Positions 19,337 through 25,896 of a stretch of DNA of 64,000 nt are shown here, piece by piece. Numbering within the stretch: the first letter of the stretch is position 1; each line of letters opens with the position of its first letter. The DNA comes from Acidimicrobiaceae bacterium (lineage in GTDB: Bacteria > Actinomycetota > Acidimicrobiia > Acidimicrobiales > Ilumatobacteraceae): positions 1-64,000 of the forward strand of contig BGOG01000005.1 in assembly GCA_003569125.1 (NCBI GenBank), read 5' to 3'. Below the pieces are notes generated by a model. It was not told the DNA's origin, searched no databases, and saw only the letters and a list, made by a program, of their open reading frames with translations. Position numbers and translations under genes: made by a program.

Positions 19337-19977
19337 ACTCACAAAAAATTAATTCATCAGGCTCAAATAAAACGTTTTGGCTGATCGGCGGCATCGTCGC
19401 CGCGATCGCAGTAATGGCAATCGTGGCGATTGCCAGCCAATCGGGCACCGACGAAGTTGCGCAAGGGGTTGACGAGTTTCGCGCTGTTGAAGTATCAGGT
19501 GAGGCTCTGCCTGTATATGCAGATGGTGCTCCTGATAAAGCCGTCGGCATGACCGCGCCAGTTCTGACGGGCGCTGGTTTCACCGGCAATAAAATCGTTA
19601 CGACTCCAGGCGCACCGACTCTGCTTGTGTTTCTCGCGCACTGGTGCCCACACTGTCAGCGTGAAGTGCCGTTGCTCGTGCAATGGAACCGTGACGGTCT
19701 CGTGCCAAGTGGAATCGACATAATCGCTGTCGCCACTTCAACTGATCCAGCGTCGCCCAACTTTCCACCATCTGAATGGCTGGTCCGCGAAGAATTTCCG
19801 GCGTTGTGGCCAGTGATGGCTGACAGTGGAGAAAAAACGGCTGCAAACGCAATGGGTGTGTCTGGGTTTCCGTTCTTCGTGTTGCTTGATTCAAATGGCA
19901 AAGTCGCATTTCGAGGAAGTGGCGAGATCGAAATGAAGGTACTCACCGACAGAATCAATAAAGCACTCGGCGTCTAA
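19333..19977 (+). CDS. Membrane-anchored thioredoxin-fold protein (TlpA/DsbA-like)
   Basis: A 214-residue exported thioredoxin-like protein. It has an N-terminal helix (TFWLIGGIVAAIAVMAIVAI) and, in the C-terminal domain, the active site LAHWCPHCQREVP with a CPHC pair. The cis-proline segment VSGFPFFVLLDSNGKV follows later. It probably acts with the DsbB-like product encoded just upstream (four-base overlap), possibly as the oxidase of secreted proteins. The cytochrome c cluster has its own CcmG thioredoxin, so this pair likely serves other substrates. Confidence 0.85.
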   Translation: MNSQKINSSGSNKTFWLIGGIVAAIAVMAIVAIASQSGTDEVAQGVDEFRAVEVSGEALPVYADGAPDKAVGMTAPVLTGAGFTGNKIVTTPGAPTLLVFLAHWCPHCQREVPLLVQWNRDGLVPSGIDIIAVATSTDPASPNFPPSEWLVREEFPALWPVMADSGEKTAANAMGVSGFPFFVLLDSNGKVAFRGSGEIEMKVLTDRINKALGV

Positions 19978-19995
19978 AGCTATTTGATCGTTCTC

Positions 19996-20538
19996 GTGAC
20001 CACTGCCCGACGAAACGGCGCGACAACACAGATCAAAAATACACAACGGCGATGAAGGCACACCAAATCCTGTGGCGCACACGCCACCTGGCGGTTACGG
20101 CGAAAATTTCCTCCGTTAATTCTTGGCGAGTGCACTGAACCGCTCGTAAAGGGCGCCCCGACCTTCGTGGCATTTGGAAGACGATTCGTGCCGAGCGCGC
20201 TGGCGTCAGCGTGGCCGCCGACGACCGAATCATGTTTTATACAGAGCGCATCGAACAGTGCGGTGACAGAATCGTTGATTGTGGTGGCGGCACAATCGCC
20301 GATGCACGCGCCGATGGCACAGAAGAAAAACGGCGTTCATGATGTTTGGGTATTTGATTTCAAAACACCGATTCATGTGATCGCGACATATGAAGATGGC
20401 GCTTTCGTATTGCGGCCAGTTGGCTTGCCTGGCATTGAAGTCACGCGGCGTCTCGACGCCGATGGCCGCATGATTTGGACTCGACCAGATTTGGGTGGCT
20501 TAAAAGTCACTCTTGAGCGAGTCAGCGACCCGATCTAA
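19996..20538 (+). CDS. Conserved-looking hypothetical protein, several frameshifts
   Basis: No known family was recognised. Joining frames gives a continuous product: GTG start near 19996 (TTARRNGATTQ), then NGDEGTPNPVAHTPPGGYGE, LILGECTEPLVKGAPDLRGI, WKTIRAERAGVSVAADDRIM, VDCGGGTIADARADGTEE, and the in-frame end VHDVWVFDFKTPIHVIATYE through LKVTLERVSDPI. Missing bases in C and G runs near 20112 and 20160 and an indel near 20335 explain the breaks. The product would be about 180 residues, beta-rich with alternating polar/hydrophobic strands and no signal peptide, perhaps a lipocalin-like small domain. The only clean open piece is 20167-20538, whose first third is in the wrong frame. Confidence 0.5.
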
Positions 20539-20579
20539 CTAGTTTTTCAGCGCATAAATAACCCGCTTGCCATATTGGG

Positions 20580-20592
20580 AATGATTCTCATT
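20580..20592. promoter_or_regulatory. Candidate Fur-family (Zur-like) operator
   Basis: AATGATTCTCATT is a perfect 5-base inverted repeat with a 3-base centre, 18 bases upstream of the metal-binding lipoprotein start. The AATGA...TCATT form resembles Fur-family boxes that control zinc or manganese uptake operons. No regulator gene is adjacent, so this rests on sequence and position only. Confidence 0.45.
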
Positions 20593-20610
20593 ATTGCTAG
20601 GGTGGCTCGC

Positions 20611-21573
20611 ATGAGAAAAACCAACAAATTAGTTTCGACATTTATCGCCCTATTAGTTTTTGCCAGCTGCAGCAGCACGAGCGATTCGACAAGCACGAAC
20701 GAATCGATCATTGAAACAACATCTGATTCTGTTGTTGCTGAGTTGCCAGTCATTGCTGTTACCTACTCGGTGATTGGCGACATCGTTTCGCAACTTGTCG
20801 GCGAAAAACGCAACCGTAAATGTTGTCATTCCGGATGGTCAAGACCCACACGAGTTTCAACCATCAGCCAAAGACATCGAAACAATTAATAACGCATCCT
20901 TGGTTGTATCGAACGGTCTTGAATTTGAAGAAGGCCTCGAAGAAGTTCTCGAAAAAATTGCCGACTCGGGTGGCAACATCTTCATGGTTGGTGACCACAT
21001 CACCGTGCGTAAAATTGAAGACGGCGACGAACACGCTGAAGAAGAAGGCGACGACCACGGCGACAAGCACACGGGGGGCGACCCACACCTTTGGCTATCT
21101 CCTGCGACGATGCTCGAAATGCTTCCGTCATTGACATCAGCGCTGAGTGAAGCAACAGGTGCAGATCTCTCTGACGAGGCAACGGCCCTAACGACAAAAC
21201 TGCAAGATCTCGACCAAGAAGTTGAATTAATAATTAACAGTCTTGGAGAGTGCAATCTAGTCAGTGGCCACGACGAAATGGGGTACTTTGCCGATCGTTA
21301 CGGTTGCAAAGTCATCGGCGCGATCATCCCATCATTTACAACTACTTCTGAAGCAACTGCAGGCGAACTTGCTGACCTCAAAAAATTGATCCAGCAATAC
21401 AAAGTGCCAGCGATCTTTACGGGCCTTGGTAGTTCTCCGGATGTGGCAGACCAACTGGCTGGTGAACTCGGCGTCAAAGCAGTGACTCTCTCGACTCACT
21501 ATTATACGGTGCCGCCAACTATCAAGAGTTCATTCTCAAGATGGTCAACCAAATCGCTGAAGCACTCGGCTAA
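20611..21573 (+). CDS. znuA: Zinc/manganese ABC transporter substrate-binding lipoprotein, two frameshifts
   Basis: A cluster A-I metal-binding receptor. ATG 20611 begins MRKTNKLVSTFIALLVFASC, a lipoprotein signal with a lipobox Cys. Then come IAVTYSVIGDIVSQLVGE, VVIPDGQDPHEFQPSAKDIE (metal-ligand His), a His/Asp/Glu-rich loop (DGDEHAEEEGDDHGDKHTGG), and GDPHLWLSP, VSGHDEMGYFADRYG and VPAIFTGLGSS. A missing A in the run at 20804-20808 breaks the frame near the start. A second indel near 21503 moves the end, and the corrected C-terminus ANYQEFILKMVNQIAEALG stops at 21571-21573. The His-rich loop suggests zinc, but manganese cannot be excluded. Confidence 0.85.
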
Positions 21574-21600
21574 CTCGCATAACTCATTACTGTTGTAAAC

Positions 21601-22497
21601 GTGAGTTGGCTTAATAACAGCATGTTCATTGAGCCATTTGTAGACAACGAGTTTCTTCGTTTGGCTCTTGCTGGCGGAGTACTCGTTGCATTAACTTGCG
21701 CTGTCGCTGGCACATTCGTTGTGTTGCGTGGGCTCGCATTTATTGGCGACGCGCTTAGTCATGGCGTATTGCCAGGCATCGCCACGGCAATGCTCTTGGG
21801 TGTCTCGGGGGTTATCGGCGCTGCCGTTGGTTCGCTCGTGATGATGGCCGGCGTCAGCGTTGTCTCGCGGAGATTTCGGTTATCTGGCGATACTGCGATC
21901 GGCCTGTTGTTCGTCGGCATGCTGGCACTCGGCGTGATGATCACTTCGCGATCTCGCACTTTCGTCGGCGATCTCTCACGAATTTTGTTCGGCGAATTAC
22001 TTGGCGTCAACTCGGGTGACTTGGTTCTGCAATTCTTCGCACTGGTCATCGTCGCCGTCGTTGCGTTTATCGCCCGACGACCATTTTTATTGCTCTGCGT
22101 TGACGAAGGTCTGGCCAAAACTTCAGGTTTCTCGAGTCGCTTGTTTCACAACCTGATGTTGATGATCGTCGCGATTACGGTCATCGCCAGTTTTCAAACA
22201 GTCGGCACGCTGTTGGTTCTTGGCATGCTGATCGCTCCGGCTGCAACTGGTGCATTATTCGCACGCCGTATCTCAACTGTGATGCTGATCGCCTCTTTGG
22301 TTGGCTCAATTTCAACTTATGTTGGTTTGCTTATCAGCTATCACTTCGACCTTGCGGCAGGTGCAACCATCGTGCTAACAACCGTGCTGATCTTTGCAAT
22401 AGCCGCAACCTATACAGAAATCAAAAAAACGATCGCTGACGATGGTCATGGTGAGCACGAACATCCACACACTCATGCTGGGTCGCATATCAGATGA
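21601..22497 (+). CDS. znuB: Zinc/manganese ABC transporter permease
   Basis: A 298-residue ABC-3 family permease with about eight membrane helices. Recognisable segments are FVVLRGLAFIGDALSHGVLPG and LLVLGMLIAPAATGALFARR, typical of ZnuB/MntB. The C-terminus is His-rich (DDGHGEHEHPHTHAGSHIR), which may bind metal at the cytoplasmic face. It begins with GTG 21601, with an ATG at 21622 as the alternative. It follows the receptor gene closely and overlaps the ATPase gene by four bases. Confidence 0.9.
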   Translation: MSWLNNSMFIEPFVDNEFLRLALAGGVLVALTCAVAGTFVVLRGLAFIGDALSHGVLPGIATAMLLGVSGVIGAAVGSLVMMAGVSVVSRRFRLSGDTAIGLLFVGMLALGVMITSRSRTFVGDLSRILFGELLGVNSGDLVLQFFALVIVAVVAFIARRPFLLLCVDEGLAKTSGFSSRLFHNLMLMIVAITVIASFQTVGTLLVLGMLIAPAATGALFARRISTVMLIASLVGSISTYVGLLISYHFDLAAGATIVLTTVLIFAIAATYTEIKKTIADDGHGEHEHPHTHAGSHIR

Positions 22498-23222
22498 TTA
22501 GTTCTGCCGAGTTCACAATCAAGACAGAGCATCTTGCCGTCGGCTACTCAAAGTTTCCGATCGTCAACGATATTTCACTCATCATGCGTCCTGGCGAACT
22601 CTTGGTTTTGATCGGCACCAACGGTTCTGGCAAGTCGACGATTTTAAAAACAATGGCCGGCCTGCTGCAACCGATCAACGGTCAACTTAAAATTCTCGGC
22701 TCAGCCGCTGGCTCACTACCTAAGCGCGTGGCGTATCTACCCCAACACCCAGTTTCGACTCACACGTTGCCGCTTCGTGTTCGAGATGTCGTTGCGATGG
22801 GCAGATTCGCCCATCTCGGACTTTTCAAAAAACCTACAACGCACGACAACCAAATCGTCGATAACTCAATGCATCTCACGGGCATCGACTCTCAGGCGAA
22901 TAACCCGATTCGTGACTTATCTGGCGGCCAACAACAGCGCACTCACTTGGCACAAGTTCTAACCCGACAAGCCGAGGTCTTGTTGCTTGACGAACCAACG
23001 GCCGGTCTCGACATCAACGGCAGAAAACTCGTCGCCGAACTAATTGCGAGCGAGCGTGCGCGTGGCGTAACGGTTGTGATGGCTACGCACGAACTGCAAG
23101 ACGCCGAAAATGCCAACACCGTGATGCTGTTAGCCCAACGAGTCGTATCTATCGGTGCGCCGGAGGTTGCGTTGCGTGATGAGTATTTGCGCGAGTGCTT
23201 CGGTTTTACTCAACCGCACTAA
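22494..23222 (+). CDS. znuC: Zinc/manganese ABC transporter ATPase
   Basis: The 242-residue ATPase of the same importer. Walker A is IGTNGSGKSTILK, the Q-loop is in VAYLPQHPVSTH, the signature is DLSGGQQQRTHLAQVL and Walker B is VLLLDEPTAGLD, followed by the H-loop ATHEL. It overlaps the permease gene by four bases and is the last gene of the znuABC-type operon. The convergent repair gene ends 25 bases downstream. Confidence 0.9.
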   Translation: MISSAEFTIKTEHLAVGYSKFPIVNDISLIMRPGELLVLIGTNGSGKSTILKTMAGLLQPINGQLKILGSAAGSLPKRVAYLPQHPVSTHTLPLRVRDVVAMGRFAHLGLFKKPTTHDNQIVDNSMHLTGIDSQANNPIRDLSGGQQQRTHLAQVLTRQAEVLLLDEPTAGLDINGRKLVAELIASERARGVTVVMATHELQDAENANTVMLLAQRVVSIGAPEVALRDEYLRECFGFTQPH

Positions 23223-23247
23223 TTAACTAGTTAACTAGTGCGATTAA

Positions 23248-23745
23248 TTATTGCGACTCAAGTGCGAGCAACTTTCGCTTGATCGCCAGCCCTCCGCCAT
23301 AACCACCAAGTGTGCCGTCTGATGCAATTACCCGATGGCACGGCAATACGATCGCCACGGGATTTTTGCCATTTGCTGTGCCCACTGCACGAAATGCCTT
23401 TGGCTTGCGCACAAGCTTTGCTTGTTGTGCGTATGAAATCGTCTTGCCATAACTAATTTTGTTGAGCGCATTCCAAACAGACTCTTGAAACTCGGTGCCT
23501 GAAATATCGAGTTTGATCGAGAACTTTTTACGCTTGCCACCGAAGTATTCAAGCAACTGGCGTTCGGTCTGCACTAAATAGCTATTTGCTTTAGTCGAAA
23601 CAAAGCGCGCGCTACGCAACTTCTTTGCGCCAAAGATAATTTCGCACAGACCAAATTGCGAAGCAACGAGTGTCAGTTTGCCGATCGGTGTCGAGATTAT
23701 CCGTGATTCAGTCAAGCCTGAGTTGAGTTTTGGCGTAACCTTCAT
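23248..23745 (-). CDS. ogt: Methylated-DNA-[protein]-cysteine S-methyltransferase
   Basis: A suicide DNA-repair protein that removes alkyl groups from O6-guanine. The 165-residue product contains the helix-turn-helix region VWNALNKISYGKTISYAQQA, the arginine-finger area FRAVGTANGKNP and the active-site motif LPCHRVI, with the acceptor cysteine near residue 136. A GGGAGGT ribosome-binding sequence precedes the ATG at 23745. That same sequence covers the first codons of the divergent mgsA, so the two starts are only about 2 bases apart. Confidence 0.93.
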   Translation of the reverse strand: MKVTPKLNSGLTESRIISTPIGKLTLVASQFGLCEIIFGAKKLRSARFVSTKANSYLVQTERQLLEYFGGKRKKFSIKLDISGTEFQESVWNALNKISYGKTISYAQQAKLVRKPKAFRAVGTANGKNPVAIVLPCHRVIASDGTLGGYGGGLAIKRKLLALESQ

Positions 23746-23747
23746 TT

Positions 23748-24187
23748 ATGACCTCCCATGAGATGACGAGCATTGAAAGCCCAGCCACAAAACGTATCGC
23801 ACTTGTGGCTCACGACAATATGAAACGCGAAATGCTTGAATGGGCAACCGAACACAAAGAAGAACTTAAACGGCACGTATTAATCGCCACAGGCTCAACT
23901 GGAAAATTGATTGCCGACAGCACTGGGTTGACCCTCGAACGCATGCGCAGTGGGCCACTGGGTGGCGATCAACAAATTGGCGCGCGAATTTCTGATGGTG
24001 GCATTGATGTGTTGTTATTTTTTGGGATCCACTTGAACCGCAACCGCATGACCCCGATATTCGGGCATTGTTACGCATCGCCGTGGTCTGGAATATCCCG
24101 GTGGCTTGCAATCGTGCCAGTGCTGACTTTATTTTGAGTTCGCCTCTGATCGGCTCGCCGTATCAGCGGCGCGTGCCGAAATATTGA
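23748..24187 (+). CDS. mgsA: Methylglyoxal synthase, one frameshift
   Basis: MgsA converts dihydroxyacetone phosphate to methylglyoxal, a bypass of lower glycolysis when phosphate is short. Motifs are [29 protein letters not shown] and the active-site block [14 protein letters not shown] missing T in the six-base run at 24018-24023 ends the frame at 24137. Restored, it reads [38 protein letters not shown] and ends at TGA 24185-24187 (PYQRRVPKY). ATG 23748 and 23763 are both possible starts. No ribosome-binding site is visible, so the mRNA may be leaderless. Confidence 0.88.
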
Positions 24188-24190
24188 AAA

Positions 24191-24511
24191 CTAAATCTTT
24201 GGCGGCGGCGGCGGTCCAAATCGATTCTCGCCAGCATCACCCTGTCGGACTCCTAAAATAAAATTATAAATTGGCACAAGGGTAAACCAACCGACTCGAT
24301 CAACGTCATGCATACGGCGAACGGCTACTGCAATCGTTGGCAAGAGAGTGACAAGCGAACCTAAATCGCGAACCGCACCGTTGATTGACGAGAGTAAAAC
24401 GCTCAAAATCACGGTGAATAATGCCCACCACCAATATTCTGAGCGCGATGCACGGCCCTTGAAATTTGCGTAATTCTGAAAGCCAGAGCGAATCGCTGTT
24501 TGAAAGTTCAT
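24191..24511 (-). CDS. DUF805 membrane protein
   Basis: A small (106-residue) membrane protein of the DUF805/YhaH family, function unknown. The N-terminus NYANFKGRASRSEYWWWALF is the family hallmark, followed by two or three helices, the RRMHDVDRVGWF motif typical of the family, and a Pro-rich C-terminus (FGPPPPPKI). It ends 3 bases from the convergent mgsA stop and follows the acyl-CoA dehydrogenase gene by 16 bases. Confidence 0.88.
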   Translation of the reverse strand: MNFQTAIRSGFQNYANFKGRASRSEYWWWALFTVILSVLLSSINGAVRDLGSLVTLLPTIAVAVRRMHDVDRVGWFTLVPIYNFILGVRQGDAGENRFGPPPPPKI

Positions 24512-24527
24512 AGCTCTTTAATGCTAG

Positions 24528-25769
24528 TTACTCGCCGCCTGCAGGTTTTGGTTCTTTTGGCAGCGCTAGAACGCGCTCGCCAACAATGTTGCGCTGAATT
24601 TGACTTGTGCCACCCCAAATAGTTTCGGAGCGCGAAAAAAAGAAACTCGACATCATTGGTGACGCCGGATAATTCGCGCGTCGCTTGTCGCGCAACGCAC
24701 CCGGCCAAGTGCCAGTCTCAGGGCCAGTATCAACCAGCATTGAATACGGGCCATAGATATCGAGTGCGAGTTCCATTGCGCTTTGGTGCATTTCGGACCA
24801 AAACATTTTATTGCTCGCACCAAGAGCAATCACACCAAAATCTTTTGTGCCAGCAAGCGTCGAACCAAGCGAGCGCAAACCGTTAAATCGCAAGATTTGA
24901 ATCTTCTCGTAATACTTCATCAATCTTTGACGAATCGAAGCATCGTTGATTTTGCCATTTGCTTTGGCTTGCGCGACGAACAACTTATATTCTTCTTCGA
25001 ATCGGCGATAGCCGGTTGTCGCGCTCATGCCACGCTCGAATGCAAGTGTGCTGTTGGCGACCTTCCAGCCGTTGTTTACGCCGCCGACGACATTGTCTTT
25101 CGGGCAACGTGCGTCAGTGAAGAACACTTCGCAAAACTCTGCGGTGCCGTCAGGTTGTGTGATGCCGCGCACTTCAATGCCAGGTTGTTTCATCGGAACC
25201 AACAAATATGAGATGCCTTTGTGTTTTGGCGAATCTTTATCGGTGCGAGTGAGCAAGAAACAATAATCTGCGTGATGACCCTGTGTCGTCCAAACTTTTT
25301 GTCCGTTGATAATCCATTCATCACCGTCGAGCACAGCGGTCGTCTTTACGCTCGCAAGATCGCTACCACTATTTGGCTCGCTGAAACCCTGGCACCAACG
25401 CATCTTGCCACTCAATATCTTTGGCAAGAATTCTTTTTTCTGTTCTTCGGTGCCCCACTGCAACAATGTCGGGCCGACAAGTGTGTCACCGAAAAAATCT
25501 GCGCGCATCGGGGCACCAGCGTTGGCGAATTCTTCGGCAAGCACTACACCTTCTAACGTGCTCAATCCTTTGCCGCCATATTCTTTTGGCCACGTCGCAC
25601 AAATCCATCCGCCGGCAAATAATTTGTCAGGCCAAGTGTCATTAAATGCTTTGCGCTCAGCCGATGTCATCTCATAACTTTTGTCAAACCATTTTGGCGG
25701 AAGGTTTTCTTTGAGCCAGGCGCGAATTTCTTCTCGACGGGCTTCGGCTTCTGGGGTGTAGGTCAACAT
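24528..25769 (-). CDS. Acyl-CoA dehydrogenase
   Basis: A flavoenzyme that oxidises acyl-CoA thioesters and passes electrons to ETF, encoded about 9 kb away. Motifs are MRWCQGFSEPNSGSDLASVK (FAD and substrate region), WIINGQKVWTTQGHHADYCF and a C-terminal RSETIWGGTSQIQRNIVGERV. ATG 25769 (MLTYTPEAEARREEIR) is preferred to 25823 because homologues start with this helix. Its length of about 413 residues is normal. The substrate chain length or steroid side-chain preference cannot be read from the sequence. Confidence 0.9.
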   Translation of the reverse strand: MLTYTPEAEARREEIRAWLKENLPPKWFDKSYEMTSAERKAFNDTWPDKLFAGGWICATWPKEYGGKGLSTLEGVVLAEEFANAGAPMRADFFGDTLVGPTLLQWGTEEQKKEFLPKILSGKMRWCQGFSEPNSGSDLASVKTTAVLDGDEWIINGQKVWTTQGHHADYCFLLTRTDKDSPKHKGISYLLVPMKQPGIEVRGITQPDGTAEFCEVFFTDARCPKDNVVGGVNNGWKVANSTLAFERGMSATTGYRRFEEEYKLFVAQAKANGKINDASIRQRLMKYYEKIQILRFNGLRSLGSTLAGTKDFGVIALGASNKMFWSEMHQSAMELALDIYGPYSMLVDTGPETGTWPGALRDKRRANYPASPMMSSFFFSRSETIWGGTSQIQRNIVGERVLALPKEPKPAGGE

Positions 25770-25896
25770 TTCCCTAGTCTTACTGGTTTTGAGTCGGCGA
25801 GTCCATCCGCAAACCTGTGACAAATCTCAATCTGCTCGCAATTTACACATACTGTTAAAACTCCCGCAACATAACACTCGTATAGTTAGTCTCATT

